A stretch of DNA of 64,000 bases from Prostheceraeus crozeri (taxonomy: Eukaryota > Platyhelminthes > Polycladida > Euryleptidae), in NCBI GenBank assembly GCA_907163375.1, contig CAJQUW010001667.1:91101-155100 (forward strand). Reading direction: 5' to 3'. Numbering within the stretch: position 1 is the first letter of the stretch; each line of letters begins with the position of its first letter. Positions 1-9,860 of this stretch are shown piece after piece. Below the pieces are notes generated by a model. It saw only the letters and a program-made list of their open reading frames with translations. It did no database searches and was not told the DNA's origin. A program made the translations under genes and the position numbers.

Positions 1-565
1 TATAACGTTTAAGAGTTTTTACTACACCTACTCTATCTAATATAGTTTTATATTTTATTAGATCTTCAATGGCATAATTATTTAAATCTGCTCCTCTTAA
101 AAGATCAACAAAATTTCTATCTAAACTAATAGGTTTTTTATCTGGAGTAAAAATTAATCCCCGTAAAGGTTGTGGAAATATTTCTTTACCACCAAGATAA
201 AATCTTGCAAATAATTTTTTATCTAAAAAGAAAGTAGAATGTTCGAATAACATAGATTTTGGTAATTTTTTATCTATGTTTGCCTCTAACAAACCATAGT
301 CATCTAATAGTGTTTTAAGTATAGGATCCGCTATATCAACACGTTTTTCATTAAGTTCTTTTTCAAGAGTTTTAAATGGTTCGACAGTTTTTTCATAATC
401 AGTTTTTACTTCTTCAGTTAATTTTAATTGTTCAAACATATCAGATTGAATACCAGCTTTTGTCATTCTATGTTGAAGATGATTTTCTTTCATAATATTT
501 CTTTGTTTTATTAATTCGTCTAATTGTTTTATTCTTTTAAAATTATCAGCTCTAACTTTATCCAT
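1..565 (-). CDS. unknown family-A protein, partial at window edge
   Basis: Open from the ATG at 565 to the window edge, about 188 codons. It is the counterpart of the 274-residue gene at 46159..46983 in copy A2. The N terminus is a basic coiled-coil-like segment (MDKVRADNFKRIKQL). A middle block reads FEHSTFFLDKK and LARFYLGGKEIFPQP and is nearly identical in both copies. The start follows the AAAAATG context common to family A genes. I do not recognise the family. Its place next to the polymerase and before the penton-like gene suggests a structural or DNA-associated role, which is inference only. The first ~40 residues recur in a separate small gene at 37264..37437. Confidence 0.75.
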   Translation of the reverse strand, partial: MDKVRADNFKRIKQLDELIKQRNIMKENHLQHRMTKAGIQSDMFEQLKLTEEVKTDYEKTVEPFKTLEKELNEKRVDIADPILKTLLDDYGLLEANIDKKLPKSMLFEHSTFFLDKKLFARFYLGGKEIFPQPLRGLIFTPDKKPISLDRNFVDLLRGADLNNYAIEDLIKYKTILDRVGVVKTLKRY

Positions 566-2488
566 TTTTATATGTTAATTTTATATTATTATTTTGTGTT
601 ATTATTTTATATTATTATTTTATGTTATATTATTTTATAATATTTTATATTGTTATATTGTTATATTTAGAAAATAGAAATTAGAAAATTAAAAAGGTAA
701 AGTAGTTATTCCATCAGGTAAAATTTTTCTTTTATCATCAAATGGATCTAATGCTAATTTATGTTCTTCCTTTAAATACATTTTATGTTTCTTTGAATTA
801 AGTCTATAATTATATGCTGTTTTTATTTCATTATTAAATAATGCATTTTTATAATCTTGAAATGTTATTTGATTAGCCACTGATGCCTTTGAAATTCCTT
901 TCAATGTTTTATGTGTTTTAATATTATTAGTTGTATCATAACAGTAACATTTAGATTTTAAAAATATAGCTTCTGTTATGAAATCTTCATTTCCTTCTAA
1001 TTCATCTTTTACTTTACATAAATCAGAAGGATGAATAATATCTTTTATTTTATTAATTTCTTTATCAAGTGAAGAACCATATGGTACTGTTAATTCTAAG
1101 AAAATAGAATCGGTATCTGTAAAGTGTAATTTATAGTTTTTGCCATAAGCAGGTGCTAAATAATCATATATAAAACTATACATAAATAGTTTAGCTAATT
1201 CTAATATAGTGAAACCAATGAAATTAAACTTATCATGTTTTACAATGCTTCTTCTTAGATGAACAGCACAAAGTTCATCACTGAATCTAGTAGTTCTTTT
1301 ATATGTAGGTTTCCATGTTAAATTTTGAAATCTATCTCTATCATAAACTATTTCAATATTTTGTCTATTACGCACATTTTCTAAAGTCTTACCATAAAAT
1401 GCATTATTCATTAATTTGAAGAAAACGTTTCCAAAATCATCTTTATTTCTTTTAGCTATTTTACGTTTTTCAATATTGAACTCTATATAATTTTTTAACC
1501 ATTTAGATTTTCTATACTCTAGTTTTCGATGTATTTTGGTGAGAATCATACCATGATCTAAATACCAATCTAGCATTCTTCCTTCAACAACATACTTTCC
1601 TTTATTGCTTTGTGTTAACATAAGTTTTTTTGTTGGTCTGTATTTTTTTCGGAATTATAGATTTTTGATAATCTGAAAAATCTTCTATATTGGGAATTTT
1701 GTTTTCTGGACAGAAAGGATAATATTTTGTTGCTTCTTTTATATAATCAGGGTATACTAAATCAACTTCATATACATAACCAAAATTATTTTCACCATCA
1801 TATGTTCTTTGATAATCTAGATTATTACACCATGTCATTTCACCTGTTGGTAATTCTTGTATCATGCAAGAAGAATATAAGCTATTAAAATCATAATATA
1901 ATAAATAGTTTTCTCTCATGATTTTATCAACTGCTGCTTGACTATCTTCATTTGATATAAGTCCTTCTATATTTTGATTAAACAATTTTATAAACTGATC
2001 GCTTTCTTCTGGAGATAAAGGTTTCATTATTCCATATTCTTGTGGATTTACTTTCTTATTATAACATTTAACATATCTATTACCTAAAACTGATGAAACA
2101 CCACCTCTAATTCCAGATTCAAAAAATAATAATTTATCATATGTATTTTCTTTATAATGTTTAAGTTTAACATTTGTATGTTTTAATCCTGCTAACCATG
2201 TTAAACCTGGTGTAGAATAACAATAACATGGATCTATTCCGTAATATTCTAAACACATATCACGAAAGTTTTCAAAAAGATCAGCTAGTATTAATACATC
2301 TATCTGTAGATATTTCATTGTATAATCATACATTGTTTTACAATTTAACTCTCTCCAATTCCTTTCAGCTTCTGCATAGTCTTCTTCAGATAATTGTGAC
2401 TGTTTTAATGTTGATCTAAATTTATTTATTGGAGGAAGTTGTTCTTCTTCCATAATTTTATTCACAGAATTAAAATCTCCAGTTATAT

Positions 2489-2518
2489 CAGTCTTCGACT
2501 GTGAGCCGCAGGCTATAT
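2489..2518. repeat. 30-bp double mini-hairpin repeat in polB (A1 only)
   Basis: Two mini-hairpins, CAGTC-TTC-GACTG and AGCC-GCA-GGCT, lie side by side. Aligning A1 with A2 (44225..44250 region) shows exactly 30 bp present only in A1, ending in TATAT, which also lies at the insertion point (possible short target duplication). It preserves the reading frame, adding ten residues before TGDFN. Confidence 0.8.
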
Positions 2519-3289
2519 ACTCATACGGAAATATTCCTTTTAAAGGCTTTAAATTATATTTATTTAATATTTTACATTGTTCAGATTTCAAAGTTTTTCC
2601 CATAACATCTAATGAATAAGGAGTAAAAAATCTAAATGCATCTAAAATTCTAATACAACCTAATTGCATTGAAAATATTCTTCTTCTGTTTTACACAGTA
2701 CATTTATTTTTTGTTGTTGTAATTTTTCAGATGAAAATAAATCTTTCATTACTAGATGGAAATCATATTTAGAACCATTGTAGAAATATAAAGGAACAAA
2801 GTTATATTTAAATTTATTAGCATTAAGATTACAAGAATTATGTGCTGCACCTCTATATAATCCATTTAGATGATCATGATCTTTTACCTTATCAAGATAT
2901 CTACCTTTGCCAGTTTTATATTTATTTGTAAAACCTTTTCCACAGTAATAACAATTTATTTCATCATCAAATTCTTTTCTTTTTTCATCCGTTAATGGAA
3001 GCATTGGTATATTTGTTTCAAGCAATTGTGAAAAATAATTTTGTAATTCTTCTACTTTCTTTGTAAACATTTCTGAACTTTCTTCACCATAGTATTGAAA
3101 ATATTCTGATTTAAATAAATTAGGATAATTTGAGTGAATGTACATTCCCCAACATAATGGTTTTTGTTCAAATAAATATTTTTCTTTACTTTGTTCAGCT
3201 GAACTTTTTCCAGGTGCACTTTTTTCAGGCGCACTTTTTTCAGAATTATAATTTTCAGAATTATAATTTTCAGAATTATAATTTTCAGA

Positions 3290-3319
3290 ATCGGGTGAAG
3301 CCCTGGAACTTTCCGTTTG
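3290..3319. repeat. double mini-hairpin repeat in polB (both A copies)
   Basis: GGGTGAAGCCC followed by GGAACTTTCC, a slightly worn version of the 30-bp repeat. It is also present in A2 at 43395..43424, so it predates the split of the two copies. It encodes SSRASP within the polymerase. It sits directly beside the SENYN tandem repeats. Confidence 0.75.
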
Positions 3320-4969
3320 ATTTTTTGTCATATTAACATTATATGCTTCAAAATCACAATAAATAGTAAAGGGTACTTTATTTTTAAAATACCATTTATT
3401 ATATTCTAAATAATCATCTTTAGGAAAAGTATTTTGAACTGCTTCGTTTTGTTGACAATTCTCCAAATGTCTATTCATTTCTTCTAAAGTTCTAAAACTT
3501 GTCATACATTGAAGACAAGGAAAATTTTTATTATCTGAAGTTTTTGTAAATATAGAAACATCTTTACACAATATAAAATGACCCTGATAATATAATATAT
3601 TCGCTTGTGCTGGTTGTTTTGACTGTTCTAGTTTTTCAAATTCATCTTTATATATTTCATGTGTTTCATTAATTTCTTTTGTAATATTAAATGTATTTTG
3701 ATAATAATTTTGATTTAATATTTGTAGTTGATAAATATATTCTTTATCATATTGTTCTTTATATTGTTGTAGACATTTTTTTAAAGATTCATTTATTTTT
3801 TGATTGGTTTCATTTTCTTCATTATTTTCTTCATTTAATTTTTTATTATTTTCTTCATTTAATTTTTGAATTGTTTCTATCTTATTTTGATATTTATGGT
3901 GATATTCTTGTAGTAACATTTTTGTTTGTTGTTGATAATCTATTTTACATTTTTGTAAACTTTTATTTAAATTTTCTAATTTTTGTTGATATTCTGAAGA
4001 TAAAGATGAATATTTGTAATTATAATCATCAGTACGTCCTTTATAATTATTATGATTAATCATTATTGGTGATAGTGTTTTAACAAGTTCAAATTTTTCA
4101 GTACATATTATATTTCCTTGGTAAAAAATATTATGATGCATGTAATTTCCTCTATCATTATATACTATTTCTGATTGGCATAAATTTTTATTATTCAAAT
4201 AAAATTTTTTTGAATCTGAGTAAAGTGGAGTAATTTTACAAATAGAAACATAATTCACATTTAATTCAAAAACATTTACTTCTATTAAATTTTTATTCTT
4301 TTTATGAAACTTTATTAACCTATTATAATCATATGGAAATTCATGTAAACCATCCGAAAGATCAAATTCCTTTATATATTCTTCTTTATTATAATGACTT
4401 AGTCTTTCTTTATGATATTTTGCAGGATGTAAATGTGCTATAATACTCCACAGAAAACAATAATCATCTTCATTTTTTATGTTGATTAATTGAGGTGAAC
4501 TGAAAGGTAAAGGAACATAACTACCACCAGTATTATTTTTATATTTATCAATTACTATTTTCTTAGATAGTATTTTAACAAATCTCCAACCAGATTCACT
4601 TAACTGGGCTTCAATTATACAATTTTCTAATTTAAGTATCATCGATTGAAATATGGGTTGTATATTATTTACATTATGAATTTCTTGTGACTTTGTAAAA
4701 TGTCCTTGTATTATTTCTTTAGGAATTCCATCAGATCCATTTTTTGTATAAAGTACTTCTACATTCATATAACATTTGAAAGATTTCTTAAATATATTAG
4801 AAAAGTTGGTTAGAATATCAGAAAAAGTTTCATCGGTTTCATTATATTCAACCGATTCATTAAATAAATATTTTATATCTGTTACGGCTTCATCGGTTCG
4901 TTCAGCTTCATCAAATTCATCTATTTCGTTAAATTCATCAGTATCACTAAATAAATATCTTCCATCTGA

Positions 4970-4999
4970 TACGGGCGAAGCCCTAGAACATTCGGTTCG
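4970..4999. repeat. 30-bp double mini-hairpin repeat in polB (A1 only)
   Basis: GGGCGAAGCCC (4973..4983), then TA, then GAACATTCGGTTC (4986..4998). The corresponding stretch in A2 near 41763 is exactly 30 bp shorter and lacks both hairpins. The reading frame is preserved. Confidence 0.8.
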
Positions 5000-5395
5000 T
5001 ACATGTTCATCTTCACTATTAAAAACTTTTTTATATTCCGAATGTGAATAATCATCAAACATTTTTTTAACTTTTATATCAGTAGGCAATGTTTCTAGAT
5101 AGTTTTTATAACTATTTAATTCTAATATATTTCCTTCATCAACTCGTTCTACATTTTGTAAATGCATTTTACTTTGTAGATGAGATTGATAACTTCTTTT
5201 TGTTTGTAATTTTTTTTCACATAAGACACAATAAAATTTTTTCATTTTTTATTTTTTTAAAGAAAAAATTTGTGTTTTAGTTTTTTTTAAAAAAAATTTT
5301 TGTTTTAATTTTTAGAGAAAAAAAATTCGACCTTCGGTTCGATTATGATAAATTTGTTTAATTATGATAAATTTGTTTAATTATGATAAATTTGT

Positions 5396-6970
5396 TTAAT
5401 TATTAAGTATTTCACTAACACCATTTATTAATGGTTTTATATCATTAAAAGTTTTTTTGGCTTCAACAAATGTAGATTTGGCATCAGAAAATGTAGATTT
5501 AACATCAGATATTATTGGTGTTGCTTTTCTTAAAGCGTTTCTAACATCATTTATTGCAATTTTTAAATAGTTTAATGTTTCATTATCTTGTAATCTTTTT
5601 GGTATTGGTATACCAAATTTTGCATTTAAATAATGATCAAAATAAAAATAAAATGTATCAGGAATAATTTTTAGTGGTACTTTTGCTTCAGACTCTAAAA
5701 AGATAATTATTTGTTCTATAACTTGATTTGATAAATGTTTTGTATTTGCATACATTCTAATATCAAAATCTTGAGAGTTATTATAGATTTCATGTTCGGT
5801 ATCTACTAATATATTTAAATCTTTATCATATACTTGCATATGTCCACTTATGGTGTCAACACGTATTATTCCATATTTATGTTGTGTATAATATGATAAA
5901 GGCATATTCATTTTATAATTTTTATTAATATCATTAAAGAATGCTGCATTATTTTGTGTAGTTGTAAAAAATGTTTGAATGTTTTCTCTAATCTTATTAT
6001 CTACATCACAAGCTTTATGAGCTAATACAACTATTTCAATATTTTGATGTCTTCCTTTTGTAAATATTTCTGACATATTTTTTTGTTTTGATAAACTTGC
6101 AACATCATCTAAAATTAATAAAGATTTATTTTCAGGTGTACCAGCAAAACTTTCCATATCTTGTAACTCATCTAATTGTTTATCATTATAGACGTTTGTA
6201 AAAGTTGGCCATTCAGAAGTATGCATACAAAAAATATGTACTTTTGTTTCGTCCTTATAATATTGATTTATATATTTTTTAATAAACGTAGTCTTACCAC
6301 TTCCAGTTTTACCGTAAACAATGAAATGTCAATTTTCTTGATACATTTTACCTTGTTTAATATTTTTATTATTAGTTTTATCCTTAATGTTATCCTCCTC
6401 AGTCTTCCATCCTTTAAAAGTTTTTATTTCTTGTTTATAAAAATTTATTCTCTTTTGTTCCTCTGTTAGAAAGTAACCCCATTGATTTCCAATACATATA
6501 AGAAGATGATAAATAAAAAATATTAAAATACATGCTAACAATATTTTTATACAATGAAATTTTAAAAAATTCCAAAGACGTGTAAGATCTGATTGTGGTA
6601 TTTTTTTATTAAGAGATGAATTAGGGGGTAGTGTTTCTAAATATCTTTTATTATATATTTTTTTATCTATATTATTATATGTATTTTTATCTATATTTTT
6701 ATCTATATTATTATATATATTATTACCTATAGTATTATATCTAGGATTATATCTAGGATTATCCACAATATTACTAATATCATTTAGATTAGGATCTTGA
6801 GGAGTTAGTGTATCTTGAAACTCAGTGTTATTTATATAATTATTTATCATTTCATTTATTGCATTAAGAGATTTATGACGACTTAGATTACTTTTATTAC
6901 TTTTATCACTTTTATTACTTTTAATTATAACCGGTGAATATAAATCTTCCAAATTTTCGCTTTTATTCAT
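5396..6970 (-). pseudogene. membrane-anchored P-loop ATPase, copy A1, broken
   Basis: Counterpart of the intact 494-residue gene at 39873..41357. It has an Asn/Lys-rich N-terminal region, one strongly hydrophobic segment (IKILLACILIFFIYHLLICIG), then an FtsK/HerA-like ATPase core with LLILDDVASLSKQK (Walker B) and GRHQNIEIVVLAHK, and a C-terminal tail with repeated heptad-like units (SDVKSTFSDAKSTF). The family packages DNA or moves it across membranes; the membrane segment points to a membrane-bound site of action, which is inference. This copy is broken. See the A2 entry for the full domain order. Confidence 0.85.
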
Positions 6971-7009
6971 TTATTATTTTTTAAATAAAAAATTTAGGAG
7001 TTATTATTT

Positions 7010-7160
7010 GTTGATTCCGGACTAGCATTCTTACACTCTAATGAGTGTTTTTAACCTCTGTAGAACCTCCGGAATGTGTCGGAATTTTTGTTCCTATACT
7101 CAAAAGAAGTATTTTTATACCTCTCCTCTCTTAAGAATGCTTAAGAATATTTTAATAAAA
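7010..7160. promoter_or_regulatory. conserved non-coding block between divergent genes (A1)
   Basis: About 150 bp upstream of the ATPase gene, conserved with A2 (39690..39840) although no reading frame is kept. It contains CACTC-TAAT-GAGTG, two TCCGGA-type palindromes (near 7015 and 7070) and a CTTAAGAATGCTTAAG-like inverted repeat. It lies between the zinc-finger gene and the ATPase gene, which are both on the minus strand here. A control region or replication-related site is possible; function is inferred only from conservation. Confidence 0.45.
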
Positions 7161-7197
7161 TAATATTTTATTCTTTATAAAAAAATAATATTTTACT

Positions 7198-7374
7198 ATA
7201 TATAAGATTATTTTAGTAGAAATACAACTATTTTAGTAGAAATACAACTATTTTAGTAGAAATACAACTATTTTAATATATAAGACTATTTTAATATATA
7301 AGACTATTTTAATATATAAGACTATTTTAATATATAAGACTATTTTAATATATAAGACTATTTTAATAGAAATA
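7198..7374. repeat. AT-rich tandem repeats
   Basis: Two adjoining arrays: about three units of roughly 21 bp with TTTTAGTAGAAATACAAC, then about six units of 18 bp with CTATTTTAATATATAAGA. A2 has a related array of about 20-bp units at 39480..39650, with different unit sequence and number. They lie just downstream of the zinc-finger gene. Confidence 0.8.
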
Positions 7375-8217
7375 CTAATAAAAAGTATTTATACGTTGAT
7401 GAAGATTTGGAATATTTTGATTTGGAATATTTTGATTTGGAATATTTTGATTTAAATCTTCATTAAGTTTTGGACATAGTGTTACATGTCTTGGAAAATT
7501 TTTCTTTAATATAATTTTTTGACAACCTCTACATTTAACTTTTTCTTTTAAACAATCCTTACACTTATATTTACTATCATAAAACTCTGTCTTAGGTTTA
7601 GTATTTTGACAACTTGTACATTGTCTTGTAGAACTTATACAAGAATTATAATGATTAGTAATTCCTTGAATTGTAAAATATTTATTACAATTACGACATA
7701 ACTGATCTTTCATTTTATCTTTTTTTTCTTTTTTAACCTCTTCTGTTTGTTCACATATTTTTAAATGACGTGCAAAATTTTTGGACGTTATATTTTTATT
7801 ACAACCAGAACATTTTTTCGTATCCCCTTTCACAGATTTATTATTTGGATTTACATGATTATTTTGAGTAAGGGGATTATTTGGATTTACATGATTATTT
7901 TGAGTAAAAGGATTATTTGGATTTACATGATTATTTTGAGTAAAAGGTTTATTATTATTTTGCCTAGGTGTATTTTTTCTAGGTGTATTTTTTCTAGCGG
8001 TATAAAGATTTTGCCCCTGATCTGAAATAAATAAATGTTTTAATTTTTGTAATGGTTGTTCCAGTTGATTATTATTAGATTGAATACCATCATACTGTTT
8101 TTTATAAAAGTTACTTCGATTAATTTTCCCACATGATGTATTTTTAATATGAGTAAACAACATAGTTGGGTTTAAAAAATCTACTCCACAAACTTGACAA
8201 ATTTGAGTCATTTCCAT
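7375..8217 (-). CDS. multi-zinc-finger protein, family A
   Basis: About 280 residues, starting at the ATG preceding EMTQICQVCG, which has the AAAATGG context and matches the start kept in A2. It has an N-terminal C2H2-like finger (CQVCGVDFL...H...C), a low-complexity middle with three copies of an 11-residue unit (NPFTQNNHVNP), then three further CxxC-based clusters: CSGCNKNITSKNFARHLKIC, CRNCNKYFTIQGITNHYNSC, and a Cys-rich block ending CRGCQKIILKKNFPRH. The repeated C-x2-C...H-x3-C pattern suggests several small zinc ribbons binding nucleic acid. It is probably a regulator or DNA-binding protein of the element. It is divergent from the fibre-like gene, with only 44 bp between start codons. 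Confidence 0.8.
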   Translation of the reverse strand: MEMTQICQVCGVDFLNPTMLFTHIKNTSCGKINRSNFYKKQYDGIQSNNNQLEQPLQKLKHLFISDQGQNLYTARKNTPRKNTPRQNNNKPFTQNNHVNPNNPFTQNNHVNPNNPLTQNNHVNPNNKSVKGDTKKCSGCNKNITSKNFARHLKICEQTEEVKKEKKDKMKDQLCRNCNKYFTIQGITNHYNSCISSTRQCTSCQNTKPKTEFYDSKYKCKDCLKEKVKCRGCQKIILKKNFPRHVTLCPKLNEDLNQNIPNQNIPNQNIPNLHQRINTFY

Positions 8218-8261
8218 TTTTATTTTTATTAGAAAAAAATTTCCTTTTTTATTGTTAAAAA

Positions 8262-9149
8262 ATGATGTTACCAAATGTTGGTGGAGGTGCATATATCCCG
8301 AATAATCGTGAATTAGAAATAGAGATAGAAAATTATATTATGAAAACTGGAGACGTTTTATCTGGTCCATTGCATCTTTCTATTCTTCCGCAACAAAATA
8401 CAGAGTTAACAAATAAACAATATGTTGATACACAAATCAATGACTTAAAGGAAAAATATATAAACGTTGTTATGGTTCCGCTGATGAACGAATTAAAGTT
8501 GCTTAAACTTAATGACAAATCATTAAACGAAAAATTATCAAAACTTGATAAAAAGGATAGAGAGCTAGAAGCAGATATAGCAAAACTTTTTAAAAAGATT
8601 TCAGAACAATCGAAAATTTTAATATTACTTTCTTTAAATTTAAAATCTGCAGTCATTAAAAATAAACATCAGATACAACTATTGAAAGAACAATTAGAAG
8701 ATGAAATAGAAAAACTACCTGAAAGAATTAAAAAAAATTTAAAGCAGTTGCAAACTACATTCCAAAAAAGTGTTGATGAATTGAGTTCTAAAATTACTCA
8801 ACAAATGAAAAAGATGAATAGAATAATAAATGAAGTAAACTCACTTAATGAAAAAGTTGATAAAATGAAAACTCTTAAAATCAATTTAGAAAATGAATTA
8901 AAGAAAAATTTACAAGAAAACTCTAAAGAAAATAAAGAACAGTTAGATTCTGTTAAAAGACAATTAGATGTTCTTAAAATTAAGTTAAATGCACTTAAAA
9001 CGGCGTTGAAGATGAATCAGGAGAAAATGCAAGTTAATAGAAAAGAAATTAAAGTACATCACACGCTGCTTGACGCAATAGATAAAGTGCAACAGTCAAT
9101 TAATAAAGTTATCTCGAAGTTGTTGTCCATTCACAAACGTAAATCTTAA
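8262..9149 (+). CDS. fibre-like coiled-coil protein with phage tail-fibre motif
   Basis: 295 residues. Residues 1-60 carry MKTGDVLSGPLHL and LTNKQYVDTQI, the short repeat seen in phage tail fibres and other trimeric attachment fibres (pattern M-x-G-x-L...NKQYVD). The rest is almost continuous Lys/Glu/Leu-rich coiled coil. The start is MMLPNVGGGAYIPN after a TTAAAAA run. By layout (a trimerising head-proximal motif plus a long coil, next to minor capsid and capsid genes) a surface fibre or spike is the natural guess. No enzymatic motif is visible. The A2 copy is at 37658..38518. Closely packed hairpin repeats follow the stop codon. Confidence 0.75.
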   Translation: MMLPNVGGGAYIPNNRELEIEIENYIMKTGDVLSGPLHLSILPQQNTELTNKQYVDTQINDLKEKYINVVMVPLMNELKLLKLNDKSLNEKLSKLDKKDRELEADIAKLFKKISEQSKILILLSLNLKSAVIKNKHQIQLLKEQLEDEIEKLPERIKKNLKQLQTTFQKSVDELSSKITQQMKKMNRIINEVNSLNEKVDKMKTLKINLENELKKNLQENSKENKEQLDSVKRQLDVLKIKLNALKTALKMNQEKMQVNRKEIKVHHTLLDAIDKVQQSINKVISKLLSIHKRKS

Positions 9150-9212
9150 TCGGAGCGAAGCTCCTCAGGTTACTAACCAATCGGAGCGAAGCTCCTCGAG
9201 GCTTTAGCCGAT
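9150..9212. repeat. two tandem double mini-hairpins after the fibre-like gene
   Basis: The first unit has GGAGCGAAGCTCC and GGTTACTAACC. The second has GGAGCGAAGCTCC again and GGCTTTAGCC. Each is about 30-31 bp. The GCGAAGC core is a known unusually stable DNA mini-hairpin. They start right after the stop codon at 9149 and are absent after the A2 fibre-like gene. They could also act as a 3' end signal; that is speculation. Confidence 0.8.
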
Positions 9213-9253
9213 CGTAAATATTTTTTCTCAAAAGTCAAATTTAATCCTAAAAA

Positions 9254-9790
9254 ATGCCTATAATTTATAAACACAATCTTAAACATTTTGCTTCAAATCA
9301 AAAAATTGCTCATGAACCACGTATGAATCCTGTTTATCATTATGATAATAGAGAAACAGTCGGAACAGAAAAGTTCCTAGGCACCGCAGGTGCCGTTCAC
9401 ACGGAAGGAGCTGGGATCTTCTCTGGTATTGGTAGTATCGTTAACTTAATTAAAAATAATAAAGATTTGATTACATCTGCTGCAAAAGGAGCAGCTGCTA
9501 TAGGTAGTACAGCTAGTGCAATATCAAATGCTGTTAAATCACAAAACGAATTAAAACAACTAGAAGCTATTCGTAAACTCAAGAATGATTCTGAAGAACT
9601 AAAAAAAATAAAAAAACTTTCAGATGAAACAAAGAACAAAATTGCTAACATAGCTGTTGATGGTGATAGTAAACATATTGAAAATAAAAATAATAAAAAA
9701 ACAATTGAAGAAATAAGAGGTAATGGCGTGAGCAGCAACCTTCGGTCTAACCAGCAAAGCTGTAGCGGAGCTGGTCTAGCAAAATTCTAA
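9254..9790 (+). CDS. adenovirus pVI-like minor capsid candidate, family A
   Basis: 178 residues. It opens MPIIYKHNLKHFASNQK. Near residues 55-95 it has a Gly/Ala/Ile-rich amphipathic segment (GAGIFSGIGSIVNLIK, then AAKGAAAIGSTASAISNAV), followed by a Lys/Glu-rich helix. This is the layout of the membrane-active minor capsid proteins of adenovirus-like capsids. Position directly before the major capsid gene supports the call. The C-terminal part of this copy includes a cluster of hairpin repeats (9729..9771: ACC-TTC-GGT, CAGC-AAA-GCTG, AGC-GGA-GCT) that adds 16 residues relative to A2, while A2 carries a different hairpin at another site. Confidence 0.65.
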   Translation: MPIIYKHNLKHFASNQKIAHEPRMNPVYHYDNRETVGTEKFLGTAGAVHTEGAGIFSGIGSIVNLIKNNKDLITSAAKGAAAIGSTASAISNAVKSQNELKQLEAIRKLKNDSEELKKIKKLSDETKNKIANIAVDGDSKHIENKNNKKTIEEIRGNGVSSNLRSNQQSCSGAGLAKF

Positions 9791-9860
9791 AAATTATATT
9801 TTAGTAAAATTTTTTTTCTATCTGTGAGAAAAACAAAAAGTCAAATTATTTTTTATAAAA

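Larger units (their letters stand above)
689..5245 (-). pseudogene. polB: protein-primed DNA polymerase B, copy A1, broken
   Basis: Replicative polymerase of the Polinton, which in this family copies the linear element from its ends using a protein primer. In order it shows an N-terminal U1-type C2H2 finger (FYCVLCEKKL...H...H), an acidic stretch, a block with CFLWSIIAHLHP that is typical of invertebrate Polinton polymerases, a coiled coil, a second C2H2 finger (CLQCMTSF), exonuclease motif I (YCDFEAYN), a zinc/HNH-like block (CYYCGKGF, DHDHLNGLYRGAAHNSC), an exonuclease II-like motif (YNGSKYDF), polymerase motif A (DFNSLYSSCM), motif B (KLMNNAFYGKT) and motif C (FTDTDS). Between finger and exonuclease it carries short SENYN-type tandem repeats, fewer than in A2. 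The copy is broken. Confidence 0.93.

Noticed and set aside
3691-4059. Plus-strand Phe/Tyr/Ile-rich frame that looks like a membrane protein
   Set aside because: It is the opposite strand of the Gln/Asn/Lys-rich coiled coil of the polymerase gene; the hydrophobicity is a complement effect. The same applies at 42680..43114.
7198-7374. Regularly spaced short repeats reminiscent of a CRISPR array
   Set aside because: Units are directly adjacent with no unique spacers, AT-rich, and the sequence is eukaryotic.
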